DNA of 64,000 bases from Streptomyces luomodiensis (GCF_031679605.1 NZ_CP117522.1:9238001-9302000); one strand, 5' to 3'. Positions 41,354 to 50,533 are shown, counted from the first letter of the stretch. The notes: generated from the sequence alone by a model not told the origin. A program made the numbers and translations.

Positions 41354-44029
41354 GTGGAACCTGGAGCAATTGGTGCTCGCTTGGCCTCGAGCGTCGTGTT
41401 CCCGCTGATCAGGAGATTGTTCGTATCGGAAAGCACTGGGGCGGGGCTGGTCGACAAACCCGTGCGTGTCTCAGGGCTGGTGTCGTTCAAAGGCGAGAAG
41501 CGCACGCTGTCCGACCGCGAGTTACAGAAGATCGCTGATGAGTTGGTGCGACGCGCTGGGCAGTCGACCGGGGTCGAGGAGCGGATGCCGTCCTATGAAC
41601 GACGCGCGGTGGCTCATGCGGTAGCCGACTCTTTACGCGCCATGGGCGATCTGGACATGGACGATGTGCAAGCGGTAAGCCTTGGCCATTTGGCGTTGTC
41701 TCAACGTCTTAGATCTCAGAGTCCGACGGCAACTCTTGGACTGTCGAGCGACGCGATCACGCTGCACGCGGCTGTCATGGACACCGCTTGCCTCCATGTA
41801 TTGCACTTCTTCACCCAGCGGTCCGCGTTCGTGCCGAGAACGTTGGTCGAACAGAGCCGTCGGCTCGATGACCTGCGAGCGAAGGTCGATGCCTTACTCT
41901 TCCGGACCCCATCGCCGGCGGACACCCCCTTCGAGGACCGCTATGCGGCGTACATCATGTCGAAGTACGGCAAGTTGACTATTTTCGGTCTCGATTTTCC
42001 TGGTGTGTCCAGTGTGTGGCCTCTGGATGCCGCCTATCTGAGCTTGGACGCGGCATCCAGGGCGGCAAGTGACGTGCCTTTGCTGCTTCCTGCCGATCAT
42101 GTATTGGAGGGGCGCAACCGAGTGCTCCTCAGGGGCGTGGCAGGGTCCGGCAAAACAACTCTTGTGCAGTGGCTTGCGGTCACCGCGACCCAAGAGGAGC
42201 CCGACGAGTCCCTGCTCTATTTGTGGGGACTCGTACCCTTCGTGCTTCCGCTGCGCGCCCTTACCCGAGACGGGGCATCATTCCCGACCCCGGACCAATT
42301 TCTCGCGGCAGTGGGCTGCCCCCTGGCGAACCTCCAGCCCACGGGGTGGTTTGATCGCGTTTTGACCTCGGGTCGCGGTTTGATCCTCATCGACGGTATG
42401 GATGAAGTTCCAGAAATTGAGCGGGAGAGCGCACGGCGATGGCTGCAAGATCTCCTCGCCGTCTATCCTGAAAACCGTTGGTTGATTACTTCGCGTCCGT
42501 CTGCGGTTCGGGACGAGTGGTTGGCCGACGAGGGGTTCATCGAACTGGACATGGCTCCGATGAGCCGGGACAGCGTGGCATCATTCATCAAGCGCTGGCA
42601 CAAGGCAGCCGGTATTGGTGATCAGTACGCCCCGGAACTGATTCGAGAGGTACAAGCCAAGCAGGCCCTTGGGCGCCTCGCGGCCAACCCTCTGATGTGT
42701 GCACTCATCTGTGCTCTGCACCAGGATCGACGCGGCTATCTGCCTGACGGTCGAAAGGAACTCTATGATGCGGCGCTTTCCATGCTTCTCTCGCGTCGTG
42801 ACCGTGAGCGCGGTATCTACAAACCCGGGATGATCCGAATCGGTGAGGCCCATCACATTCAGCTCATTCAGAAGCTTGCTTACTGGATGATCAGAAACGG
42901 TCGAGTGGAGATGGGCCGAGGCGATGCCGTGGATTTGCTGGCGCAGTCTCTTCCGGCCATCCCGCAGGTGGCTGAGCAGGGGACGCCGGAGGAAATCTAT
43001 CGGCACTTGCTGGTGCGGAGCGGCCTGTTGCGTGAGCCGAGCGTCGGATCGATGGATTTCATTCACCGCACCTTTCAGGACTACTTGGGGGCGAAGGCCG
43101 CTGTCGAGGGCCTTGACTTCGATTTCCTCATCTCCAACGCCCACCTCGATCAGTGGGAGGACGTGATCAGGATGGCCGTTGCCCATGCCCGGCCGGCCGA
43201 GCGTGTGCGCCTTCTCAATGGCCTGTTGGAGCGGGGCGATTCATCCGTGGACGGTCGCCATCGACTGCACTTGCTGGCCGCTGCCTGTCTGGAACATGCC
43301 ACGGAATTGGATCCATCCGTCAGAGACGCGGTACAAAAGCGTGCTGCGGCTTTGATTCCGCCCCGCTCGGCGGAGCAAGCGCGAGCATTGGCAGACGTGG
43401 GACCCGTTGCTCTGGAACTACTGCCTGGTCCGCAAAATCTGCACCATGAGAATAAAAATGAGAATGAAGACGCCGAAAACGACAAGGCGTCGAACGAAGA
43501 CTACTTCACGGTTCTGGCGGCCGCGCGCATTGCGACCGATGCGGCGATTCCAGTTCTGGCCCGCTACAGAAGCCACAAGGATCTGCGTGTGCGGGCTGAA
43601 CTGGTGCGGGTGTGGGGGAGATTCGATACCGTTCACTTCGGGGAAGAAGTGGTGGCATACCTCGATGATACGAATCTCTACTTTCCGGTTTCGAACCAGC
43701 GGGAATTGCGGGAACTGCAGAGGTACGGGGGCAGGTCTCGGATCAAGGTTGTCGGGAACATCTCTCAAGAGGACCTTGTAGATGCGGTTTCACGTCACAG
43801 GTTGACCCATTTATGGGTGGCTGTGGACGTCGGGTGGACATGGGAGTGGCTTTCCTTGTTCACGAATTTTCAGGTACTCACCCTGGAAACCTCTCTGGTG
43901 AGTGTCGACGTGACATCGTTGGCAGATGTGCGGTTGCGTGAGGTCCGTGTGCCGGCCGGAGTCGCTGTCCTCGGCTCCGAGAACCTGTCTCCGGCCACGA
44001 AGATCGTTCAGGAGGACCCCATCAGGTAG
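41354..44029 (+). CDS. NACHT-domain STAND NTPase (bNACHT-type defence protein)
   Basis: 891 residues from GTG 41354, which has GGGGGGA 5 nt upstream; GTG 41315 is less well placed. The N-terminal ~240 residues are helical (ARLASSVVFPLIRRLF), like NNH domains. The NACHT core has GVAGSGKTTL (about 261-270), LILIDGMDEVP (about 341-351) and LITSRPS. After a winged-helix part (MDFIHRTFQDYLGAKAAV) comes a charged linker and a leucine-rich sensor-like end. Relatives protect bacteria from phage. Base composition is plainly more AT-rich than both neighbours, a sign of transfer. No separate effector gene is adjacent. Confidence 0.88.
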   Translation: MEPGAIGARLASSVVFPLIRRLFVSESTGAGLVDKPVRVSGLVSFKGEKRTLSDRELQKIADELVRRAGQSTGVEERMPSYERRAVAHAVADSLRAMGDLDMDDVQAVSLGHLALSQRLRSQSPTATLGLSSDAITLHAAVMDTACLHVLHFFTQRSAFVPRTLVEQSRRLDDLRAKVDALLFRTPSPADTPFEDRYAAYIMSKYGKLTIFGLDFPGVSSVWPLDAAYLSLDAASRAASDVPLLLPADHVLEGRNRVLLRGVAGSGKTTLVQWLAVTATQEEPDESLLYLWGLVPFVLPLRALTRDGASFPTPDQFLAAVGCPLANLQPTGWFDRVLTSGRGLILIDGMDEVPEIERESARRWLQDLLAVYPENRWLITSRPSAVRDEWLADEGFIELDMAPMSRDSVASFIKRWHKAAGIGDQYAPELIREVQAKQALGRLAANPLMCALICALHQDRRGYLPDGRKELYDAALSMLLSRRDRERGIYKPGMIRIGEAHHIQLIQKLAYWMIRNGRVEMGRGDAVDLLAQSLPAIPQVAEQGTPEEIYRHLLVRSGLLREPSVGSMDFIHRTFQDYLGAKAAVEGLDFDFLISNAHLDQWEDVIRMAVAHARPAERVRLLNGLLERGDSSVDGRHRLHLLAAACLEHATELDPSVRDAVQKRAAALIPPRSAEQARALADVGPVALELLPGPQNLHHENKNENEDAENDKASNEDYFTVLAAARIATDAAIPVLARYRSHKDLRVRAELVRVWGRFDTVHFGEEVVAYLDDTNLYFPVSNQRELRELQRYGGRSRIKVVGNISQEDLVDAVSRHRLTHLWVAVDVGWTWEWLSLFTNFQVLTLETSLVSVDVTSLADVRLREVRVPAGVAVLGSENLSPATKIVQEDPIR

Positions 44030-44055
44030 GAGTCGCTCGCCGGTTGGTGGCGGTG

Positions 44056-44520
44056 TCAGGCGTAGTGGCGGTAGATGGCCTGCGCCACGCAGGCGGGCTT
44101 GTCGGAGCCCTCGATCTCCACGGTGAAGGCGAGCCGCATCTCCACGCCGTTGCCGCGGACCTCGTCGACGGACTCCACCACGCCGTGCAGGCGGATCGTG
44201 GCGCCGACCTTCACGGGGTGCGGGAAACGGACCTTGTCCAAGCCGTAGTTGATGCTCATGGAGGTGCCCTCGATGGCCAGCAGCTGGTTGAAGAGGGGGA
44301 TGATCAGTGACAGGGTCAGATAGCCGTGGGCGATCGTGCCGCCGAACGGGCCGGTGGCGGCGCGCTCGGGATCGGTGTGGATCCACTGGTGGTCGTCGGT
44401 GGCGTCGGCGAAGGTGTTCACCCGGTCCTGGGTGATCTGAAGCCAGTCGGTGCGGCCGAGGTCGGCTCCGGCCAGGGCCTTGATCTCATCGAGTCCGGTG
44501 GCGGTGCGGGCTGCGGTCAT
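44056..44520 (-). CDS. MaoC-family (R)-enoyl-CoA hydratase/dehydratase
   Basis: 154 residues. The hot-dog hydratase motif DHQWIHTDPERAATGPFGGTIAHGYLTLSL is present in pieces DDHQWIHTD and GGTIAHGYLTLSL with catalytic Asp and His. It hydrates enoyl-CoA. It is the last gene of the operon SDR-amidohydrolase-ligase-MaoC, 12 bp after the ligase gene. Confidence 0.93.
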   Translation of the reverse strand: MTAARTATGLDEIKALAGADLGRTDWLQITQDRVNTFADATDDHQWIHTDPERAATGPFGGTIAHGYLTLSLIIPLFNQLLAIEGTSMSINYGLDKVRFPHPVKVGATIRLHGVVESVDEVRGNGVEMRLAFTVEIEGSDKPACVAQAIYRHYA

Positions 44521-44532
44521 GGCGGGGCTCCT

Positions 44533-46017
44533 TCAGGAAGTGGTACCGAAGTGGTCGCGGATACGGGGCTTGAGCAGCTTCCCGGCGCCGCTGCGGGGCA
44601 GCGCGTCGGTGAAGACGAGCGACTTGGGGATCTTGTAGCGGGCCAGCCGCCCTTCCAGGGAGGCGAGGATGTCCTCGGCGCTCGCCCGGACACCGGGTGC
44701 GAGGACCACGACGGCGCGCGGGACCTCGCCCCACGTGTCGTCCCGGACACCGATGACGGCGCAGTCGCCGACGGCCGGGTGTTCGTACAGGAGGTTCTCG
44801 ATCTCGGCCGGGTAGATGTTCTCCCCACCGGAGATGATCATGTCTTTGGCGCGGTCGACGAGGGTCACGTACCCGTCCTCGTCGGTGCGGGCGATGTCCC
44901 CGGAGCGGAACCAGCCGTCCTGGAAGGCCGCGGCCGTCTCCTCGGGCAGATTCCAGTAACCGCTCATCACGTTCGGTCCCTCCACCAGCAGTTCGCCGTG
45001 CGGGGCGTCGTCGCCGGCCGGGTCGACGAGGCGGATGTCGCTGAAGAAGTGGGGGAGACCGGCGCTGCCGGGCTTGGCGAGGGCGTGCTCGGCGTCGAGC
45101 AGGCACACGCCGGGGGACGCCTCGGTCATGCCGTAGCCCTGGAGGAAGCCGAGCCCGCGCCGTTGGTAGGTGCGGATCAGTGCTTCGGGTACCGGGGCGC
45201 CGCCGCACAGCAGCATCCGCAGCGACGACAGGTCGGCCTCGGCGAACCGGGGCTCGGCGGCGATCTGCTGGAACATGGCCGGCACACCGAACATCACCGT
45301 GACCCGGAGCCGCTCGACCAGGTCCAGGGTGCGGGCGGGGGAGAACGACTCCTCCAGGACGAGCGTGCCGCCCTTGAGTACAGTGGGCAGACAGGTCATG
45401 TTCAGCGCGGCCGTGTGGAACAGCGGCGCGGACAGCAGGGTCACGTCACCGGCCGCGAACTCCCCGTCGACCAGGGTGTTCAGGCTGTTCCAGATGAGGT
45501 TGCCGTGGGTGAGCACGGCCCCCTTGGCACGCCCCGTCGTCCCGGAGGTGTACATGATCACGGCGGTGTCGGCGTGTGTCACGGGCACGTCGAGGGGCGC
45601 CGGTGTGCCCGCGGCGAGGTCCTCGTCCAGCGTGTCGCCCACGGGGACCAGGCGCGGGGTGCCGCAGGAGAGGGCGAACGGCGCGAAGGCCGGGGTGTGC
45701 ACCAGCACGCTCGCCCCGGAGTCCGTCAGGCAGTGCCGCAGTTCGGGTTCGGCGAGCCGGGTGTTGAGCGGCACGAAGATGGCTCCGAGCTGGCCGGCCG
45801 CGAAAAAGGTCTCCAGGAACGAGGGGTGGTTGGGGCCGAGGAAGGCGACGCGGTCGCCGGGACGCACGCCGAGGTGGCGCAGGTGGTGGGCCAGGCGCGT
45901 GCTGCGGTCGTGCAGTTGGGCGTAGGTGATCTGGACACCGCCGTGGACGACGGCGGCACGGTGCGGGGTTTTGCGGGCGCGTCGTGCGGTCCAGGACCCG
46001 ACGCCGTGGTTGCGCAT
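44533..46017 (-). CDS. Acyl-CoA synthetase (AMP-forming)
   Basis: 494 residues from ATG 46017. ANL-family motifs: MYTSGTTGRAKGAVLTH, QGYGMTEASPG, RSGDIARTDEDGYVTLVDRAKDMIISGGENIYPAEIE and the C-terminal catalytic lysine in PRSGAGKLLK. It activates a carboxylic acid to its CoA thioester, the entry step for the hydratase and dehydrogenase in this operon. Chain type is not deducible. Confidence 0.93.
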   Translation of the reverse strand: MRNHGVGSWTARRARKTPHRAAVVHGGVQITYAQLHDRSTRLAHHLRHLGVRPGDRVAFLGPNHPSFLETFFAAGQLGAIFVPLNTRLAEPELRHCLTDSGASVLVHTPAFAPFALSCGTPRLVPVGDTLDEDLAAGTPAPLDVPVTHADTAVIMYTSGTTGRAKGAVLTHGNLIWNSLNTLVDGEFAAGDVTLLSAPLFHTAALNMTCLPTVLKGGTLVLEESFSPARTLDLVERLRVTVMFGVPAMFQQIAAEPRFAEADLSSLRMLLCGGAPVPEALIRTYQRRGLGFLQGYGMTEASPGVCLLDAEHALAKPGSAGLPHFFSDIRLVDPAGDDAPHGELLVEGPNVMSGYWNLPEETAAAFQDGWFRSGDIARTDEDGYVTLVDRAKDMIISGGENIYPAEIENLLYEHPAVGDCAVIGVRDDTWGEVPRAVVVLAPGVRASAEDILASLEGRLARYKIPKSLVFTDALPRSGAGKLLKPRIRDHFGTTS

Positions 46018-46092
46018 ACGGATGCCCTGCCTTTCGGATGGGTGGCCGAGTCCGCCGGCCGGGGCCGGCCGGGCTCACAGAGGGGAAGAGGG

Positions 46093-46986
46093 TCAGCTCT
46101 TCGTGAGGCCGAGCAGGCGCAGCGCGTTGTCCTTCAGGATGCGGGGCCGTACCTCGGGCTTGATGTCGATCTTCTCGAAGTCGCTCAGCCAGCGGTCGGG
46201 GGTGATGACCGGGTAGTCCGAGCCGAAGAGCACCTTGTCCTTCAGCAGCGTGTTGGCGTAGCGGACGAGCTGCGGCGGGAAGTACTTCGGGGACCAGCCG
46301 GACAGGTCGATGTACACGTTCGGCTTGTGGGTCGCCACCGCCAGCGCCTCGTCCTGCCACGGGAACGACGGGTGGGCCAGGATGATCGGCAGGTCGGGGA
46401 AGTCGGCCGCCACGTCGTCGATCAGCAGCGGGTCGGAGTACTTCAGGCGGATGCCCCCGCCGCCCCGTACGCCCGCGCCGATACCGGTCTGCCCGGTGTG
46501 GAAGAGCGCCGGAACCTCCAGTTCCTGAATGGCCTCGTACAGCGGGTAGGCCATCGGGTCGTCGGGCGAGAACGCTTGGAGACTGGGGTGGAACTTGAAG
46601 CCCCGCACGCCGTGGTCCGCCACGAGCCGGCGCGCCTGGCGCACCGCCGCGCGTCCGCGCCACGGGTCGAGCGAGGCGAACGGGATGAGGACGTCGGCGT
46701 GGGCGGCGCAGTCCTCGGCGACCTCCTCGTTCGGAATCGGCGGGTGGCCCAGGGCGTGTTCGGCGTCGACGGTGAAGACGACGGCCGCCATGCCGCGCTG
46801 CCGGTAGTAGTCGGCCGTCTCGGCGATCGTGGGCTGTCGGTGGCCGTGCGCGGCGAAGTACTTCTCCGAGGCGGCCATCAGTTCCGGGCTGAGGGAGGGG
46901 TGCCCCGTGCGGGACACCTCCGCGTGGGTGTGCACGTCGATCGCGGTCAGCCGGGACGGGTCCATGGGAGCGGCGGGGGCGGCCAT
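46093..46986 (-). CDS. Amidohydrolase family 2 (ACMSD-like) metal enzyme
   Basis: 297 residues from ATG 46986, one base after the SDR stop. Metal motifs IDVHTHAE, FKFHPSLQAF, LAHPSFPWQDEA and LFGSDYP are those of the ACMSD/OMCHC hydrolase-decarboxylase superfamily. It probably decarboxylates or hydrolyses a ring-cleavage or CoA-pathway intermediate. Confidence 0.9.
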   Translation of the reverse strand: MAAPAAPMDPSRLTAIDVHTHAEVSRTGHPSLSPELMAASEKYFAAHGHRQPTIAETADYYRQRGMAAVVFTVDAEHALGHPPIPNEEVAEDCAAHADVLIPFASLDPWRGRAAVRQARRLVADHGVRGFKFHPSLQAFSPDDPMAYPLYEAIQELEVPALFHTGQTGIGAGVRGGGGIRLKYSDPLLIDDVAADFPDLPIILAHPSFPWQDEALAVATHKPNVYIDLSGWSPKYFPPQLVRYANTLLKDKVLFGSDYPVITPDRWLSDFEKIDIKPEVRPRILKDNALRLLGLTKS

Positions 46987-46987
46987 G

Positions 46988-47902
46988 TCAGTTGCCCGTC
47001 GGCGGCTGGGGCGCGGGGATGCCGAAGGTCTCGGGCCGCGCACCGACACCCTCGCTCCAGGCGGCGGCGATCTCGTCGGCGCTCCAGCCGCCGTCCCGGA
47101 AGTCGACCGCCTTCTCCTGCGGGTGCGACCACAGCGCCAGCCGGTCCCCGCCGAGGCCGATGGCCTGGCCGGTGACGGCGGCCGAGGCGTCGGAGGCGAG
47201 GAAGGTGACCAGGCCGGTGACGTCCTCGACGGTGCCCAGCCCCTCCTGCTTGCGTATCCAGTCCGGCAGGGGCGCTCCGGTGCGTTCGGCCTCCTCGATG
47301 GCGGGGCCGAAGGCCGGGATGGTCTTGGTCATCTCGGTGGCCGCCACGGGGATGACGGCGTTCACCGTGATCTTCGCGCGGGCCAGTTCGAGGGCCCAGG
47401 TACGGGCCATGGCCGCGATGCCGGCCTTGGCCGCCGCGTAGTTGGTCTGCCCGAAGTTGCCGCGCTGGCCGGCCGGCGAGCCGATCAGGATGATGCGGCC
47501 GCCCTCTCCCTGCTCCCGCATCCGCACCGCGGCCGCCCGCGCGCAGCTGAAGGTGCCGCGCAGGTGGACGCGGATCACGTCGTCGAAGTCGTCGTCGGTC
47601 ATCTTCCACAGGACCTTGTCCCGCAGGATGCCGGCGTTGGTCACCAGCACGTCGAGCCGGCCGAAGTGCTCCACCGCGGCGGAGACCAGCTCATCGGCCG
47701 CCGCGGTGGTGCCCACCGCGGCGGTCACCCCGACCGCCTTGCCGCCGGCCGCCGCCACGCTTTCCACGGCGGCGCCGACGGCCTGCTGGTCCACATCGTT
47801 GACCACGACATGCGCCCCGGCCGCGGCCAGCGCGCGGGCGTAGGCGAGTCCGAGACCGCGGCCGCTGCCGGTGACGACGGCCACCTTTCCCGTGAGATCC
47901 AT
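46988..47902 (-). CDS. SDR-family 3-hydroxyacyl-CoA dehydrogenase-like
   Basis: 304 residues from ATG 47902. TGSGRGLGLAYARAL (about 11-25), TNAGILRDK, S in IGSPAGQ and YAAAK form the cofactor and catalytic set. The RDKVLWKMTDDDFDDVIRVHLRG block is typical of multifunctional beta-oxidation-type SDRs. It is the first gene of the operon, directly downstream of the 19-bp inverted repeat. Confidence 0.92.
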   Translation of the reverse strand: MDLTGKVAVVTGSGRGLGLAYARALAAAGAHVVVNDVDQQAVGAAVESVAAAGGKAVGVTAAVGTTAAADELVSAAVEHFGRLDVLVTNAGILRDKVLWKMTDDDFDDVIRVHLRGTFSCARAAAVRMREQGEGGRIILIGSPAGQRGNFGQTNYAAAKAGIAAMARTWALELARAKITVNAVIPVAATEMTKTIPAFGPAIEEAERTGAPLPDWIRKQEGLGTVEDVTGLVTFLASDASAAVTGQAIGLGGDRLALWSHPQEKAVDFRDGGWSADEIAAAWSEGVGARPETFGIPAPQPPTGN

Positions 47903-47914
47903 GGGAGTCCATCC

Positions 47915-47979
47915 TCCATTGACAGGATTCCTGGCTAAGCAGGACCAGTCTTATGACCAACAGGAATCCTGTCAATGGA
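47915..47979. promoter_or_regulatory. Divergent promoter with 19-bp perfect inverted repeat
   Basis: TCCATTGACAGGATTCCTG (47915-47933) is exactly inverted at 47961-47979, with 27 bp between. Each arm contains TTGACA, pointing toward its own gene as a possible -35, and a quasi-palindromic CAGGATTCCTG. It sits between the catabolic operon and the MarR gene, so it is very likely the MarR operator/promoter pair. Confidence 0.85.
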
Positions 47980-48054
47980 GTAGGCTGGGCGCATCTTCCG
48001 CAGGGCGCCGCGGCCGTGGCACGCCCTCAGGGACGGCCACATGAGGAGGGCGCC

Positions 48055-48510
48055 GTGTCGGAAACCGCCATGCAGTCGGCCGGTCGAGGTGGGAAGGCTG
48101 CCCCTTCACTGCTGTACCTGGTCAAACGCACCGAGCTGGTCGTGCGGGCACGGCTGGAGGAGGTGCTCAAGCCCGCGGGTGTGACCGCCCTGCAGTACAC
48201 CGCGCTGACCGTGCTGGAGAGACATGACGGCCTGACCGCCGCTCAGCTCGCCCGCGACTCCTTCGTCACCGCCCAGTCCATGGCCGACATGGTGCGCACC
48301 CTCGAGGCCCGCGGCTATGTCGTCCGGCGCCCCAACCCGGCCAACCGGCGCGAGCTCCTCATCGCGCTGACCGACCTCGGGCACCAGCTCCTCGCCGACT
48401 ACGCAGAGCCCGTGCGTGACGTGGAGCGGCGCATGACCGACGGCCTCACCGCCGACCAGACCGCCCAGCTGCGCGCCGCGCTCGACCACGCCTGGCGACA
48501 GCTCTCCTGA
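48055..48510 (+). CDS. MarR-family transcriptional regulator
   Basis: 151 residues from GTG 48055, chosen for GAGGAGGG 5 nt upstream. Winged-helix features: LKPAGVTALQYTALTVLERHDGLTAAQLARDSFVTAQSMADMVRTLEARGYV and the wing NPANRRELLIALTD. It is divergent from the SDR-MaoC operon and likely represses it until a CoA thioester or aromatic acid is present. Confidence 0.93.
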   Translation: MSETAMQSAGRGGKAAPSLLYLVKRTELVVRARLEEVLKPAGVTALQYTALTVLERHDGLTAAQLARDSFVTAQSMADMVRTLEARGYVVRRPNPANRRELLIALTDLGHQLLADYAEPVRDVERRMTDGLTADQTAQLRAALDHAWRQLS

Positions 48511-48583
48511 GCGGAGCGCGGCCTGCTCACCGGCCGCTACCGCAAGGGCCACCGGCCGTTACCGCAAGGGACGGCCGTCCGGC

Positions 48584-49234
48584 TCAGGACTCCCAGGGGC
48601 AGGCGGCCAGCAGCTGCGCGTACCCGGGGACCGCGGATTCCGGTGACCGCTCCTGGAGGACCCCGCCGGGGAAGGTGAAGGGCGGCGCCTTGTGCGGCTT
48701 GGCGGTGGCCTGCGCCACGATGATGTCGGCCATGTCGCGGCCCAGGTCCAGCCTGGGGTAGTCGGCGTGGACGCTGAGGCCGTGGCCCTCGGGGAGCAGG
48801 TCCGCCTGGAGGCCGAAGATGTCCGCTCCGATCCCGGAATGGGCCAGGGCGATTTCGGGACGCTTGCGGTTGGCGATCCCCTGGGAGGTGTGCAGAGCGA
48901 TCGCGTCCCAGACGATCGCCGCCCTGTCCTCGTCCAGCCCGTTCTCGATCAGGAACCTGGCGGCGAGATCGGCGCCGTCGACCTCGAACCGCTGCTCGCC
49001 GTCGCCCTCGTCGGTGAGGCCGATGTCGTGGAGCGCGCAGCCGAGAAAGAGCAGCTCGTCGTCGTAGTCCGCACCCGGGTGCAGGCCCTGGTGGTCGCCG
49101 ATGGTCCGGGCGAACAGGTAACTGCGGAGGCTGTGGTTGACCAGACTGGTGGGGGCGATGCCGGTCAGATAGGTGTGAGCCGTCCGGGCGAGTGCGGTGT
49201 CCGGAAAAGCGCTGGAGTAGTCATCGCCGCTCAT
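48584..49234 (-). CDS. HD-domain protein, cyanamide-hydratase-like
   Basis: 216 residues from ATG 49234. NHSLRSYLFARTIG, the paired metal residues in CALHDIGLTDEG, and AIALHTSQG follow the HD-phosphohydrolase layout of the cyanamide hydratase branch. The true substrate is unknown. It is divergent from a GlxA-type regulator across 143 bp. Confidence 0.85.
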   Translation of the reverse strand: MSGDDYSSAFPDTALARTAHTYLTGIAPTSLVNHSLRSYLFARTIGDHQGLHPGADYDDELLFLGCALHDIGLTDEGDGEQRFEVDGADLAARFLIENGLDEDRAAIVWDAIALHTSQGIANRKRPEIALAHSGIGADIFGLQADLLPEGHGLSVHADYPRLDLGRDMADIIVAQATAKPHKAPPFTFPGGVLQERSPESAVPGYAQLLAACPWES

Positions 49235-49343
49235 GAAAGTGCTCCTTGCCAGAGGGTGGTTCGCCGGGGCGGTGCCGGGCCCGGCGACCGGCGCCGAAGG
49301 TGGGGGAATGTCAGTTTCCGGGCTCCGTTGTCGATCACTCAAG

Positions 49344-49378
49344 TGGCCAGATGGCCTGATGTTGCTAAGATCTGGCCA
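49344..49378. promoter_or_regulatory. Inverted repeat and leaderless promoter of the GlxA-type regulator
   Basis: TGGCCAGAT (49344-49352) is inverted as ATCTGGCCA (49370-49378), the second arm ending in the start codon. TAAGAT (49366-49371) is a good -10 exactly 6 nt before ATG 49378, and no ribosome site is present, so the mRNA is probably leaderless and autoregulated. Confidence 0.6.
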
Positions 49379-50388
49379 TGACGGTTGTCGCGGTGCTCGG
49401 ACTCGATGGAGCTCTCGGATTCGAGCTGATGACCCCGGGTCAGGTCTTCGGCACGGCCAATACCGTGGACGGCCCCGGCGCGGCGTCCCCTCCCCGCTAC
49501 GACGTGCGTCTCTGCGCACCGGGCCGCTTCCTCAGCACCGCGGCCGGCTGGGGCGCGGTGGAGATGCGCACTCCGTACGACCTGGACGCGGTGGCCGATG
49601 CGGAGATCGTCATCGTCCCGGGCACTGAACGGTTTCTCGATCCTCCGGACCCGGAGGTGGTCCAGGTGTTGCGCGACGCGGCGGCGCGCGGAAGCCGCAT
49701 CGCGTCGATATGCGTGGGGGCCTTCACCCTGGCCGCATCGGGCCTGCTCGACGGAGCGCGGGCGACGACCCACTGGCAGTGGGCCGATGAACTCGCGCGG
49801 CGACACCCCGCCGTGGAGGTCGATCCCACCGTGCTGTTCGTGGACAACGGCCGGACGCTCACCTCCGCCGGTGTGGCGTCCGGGCTGGACGTATGTCTGC
49901 ACCTCATACGGACGGAAGCCGGGGCGGAACTGGCCGCGCAAACCGCCCGGCGCGTCATCATGCCGGCGTGGCGAGACGGCGGCCAGGCGCAGTTCATCGA
50001 GCACGTCAGTCCCGGCGACACGAGTGACTCGCTCCAGCCGACCATCGACTGGATGGAGAAGAACCTGACGGCGCCGCTGGATCTCACGGCGATCGCACGG
50101 CATGCGGCGATGAGTGTGCGCAGCCTGAACCGGAAGTTCAGACACCAGATCGGCACCACTCCACAGCAGTTGCTGTTGCAGATGCGCATCGACCGCGCCC
50201 GGCGGCTGCTGGAGACCACGCATCTGCCGGCCGATCAGGTGGCGGAAGAATCCGGATTCGGCTCGCAGGCCTCACTCCGCTACCACTTCACACGACTCGT
50301 GGGGACATCCCCGCACGCCTACCGGCTGGCGTTCAACTCACACCGTCGCACGCCATCGCGCACGGCTCTTGGCGCGGATGGTGGGTGA
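49378..50388 (+). CDS. GlxA-type regulator: DJ-1/PfpI domain plus AraC HTH
   Basis: 336 residues. The N-terminal class I amidotransferase-like domain (1-200) has IVIVPGTERF and SICVGAFTLAASGLLDGARATTHW; the Cys of SICVG sits at the nucleophile elbow. The C-terminal AraC pair includes LTAIARHAAMSVRSLNRKFRHQIGTTPQQLLLQMRIDRARRLLE and DQVAEESGFGSQASLRYHFTRLVGTSPHAYR. It may control the divergent HD gene. Confidence 0.93.
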   Translation: MTVVAVLGLDGALGFELMTPGQVFGTANTVDGPGAASPPRYDVRLCAPGRFLSTAAGWGAVEMRTPYDLDAVADAEIVIVPGTERFLDPPDPEVVQVLRDAAARGSRIASICVGAFTLAASGLLDGARATTHWQWADELARRHPAVEVDPTVLFVDNGRTLTSAGVASGLDVCLHLIRTEAGAELAAQTARRVIMPAWRDGGQAQFIEHVSPGDTSDSLQPTIDWMEKNLTAPLDLTAIARHAAMSVRSLNRKFRHQIGTTPQQLLLQMRIDRARRLLETTHLPADQVAEESGFGSQASLRYHFTRLVGTSPHAYRLAFNSHRRTPSRTALGADGG

Positions 50389-50457
50389 GGCGGCTGGTCG
50401 ATACCGTGCGCTACACTTGATCTTGCTGCGGCGCCCGAACTCCGGGCCGCCGGACGC

Positions 50458-50527
50458 GCGTTGGTGGTCCAAGGAAAGACGCTCCGCTTCCTGCGGGGAG
50501 ATGCAGGTGCAAGGCCTGCCCAGCGCT
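50458..50527 (+). tRNA. Atypical tRNA-Gly (anticodon UCC)
   Basis: A full cloverleaf can be folded by eye. Acceptor GCGTTGG/CCAGCGC (7 bp, one G-U), T8, D-arm GTC/GAC with A14, G18-G19 and A21, anticodon stem CTCCG/CGGGG with loop CTTCCTG (anticodon TCC), variable loop AGAT, T-stem GCAGG/CCTGC with loop TGCAAGG, discriminator T73. All known bacterial glycine identity elements are there (G1-C72, C2-G71, G3-C70, C35, C36, U73). Odd points: G at position 55 where U is nearly universal, and a pyrimidine at 37. CCA is not encoded. A perfect terminator hairpin begins 6 nt later. It could be a specialised or decaying tRNA. Confidence 0.62.
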
Positions 50528-50533
50528 CGGGAG

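Noticed and set aside
48520-48580. Repeated TACCGCAAGGG blocks after the MarR gene
   Set aside because: Two short imperfect copies only, with no clear stem or terminator; taken as minor duplication.
50412-50417. TACACT as the -10 of the tRNA-like gene
   Set aside because: No acceptable -35 lies 16-18 bp upstream, so the promoter is left unassigned.
50420-50530. Considered SRP RNA, RNase P RNA or a riboswitch for the structured intergenic unit
   Set aside because: None of their core sequences is present, whereas a full tRNA cloverleaf with glycine identity bases folds.
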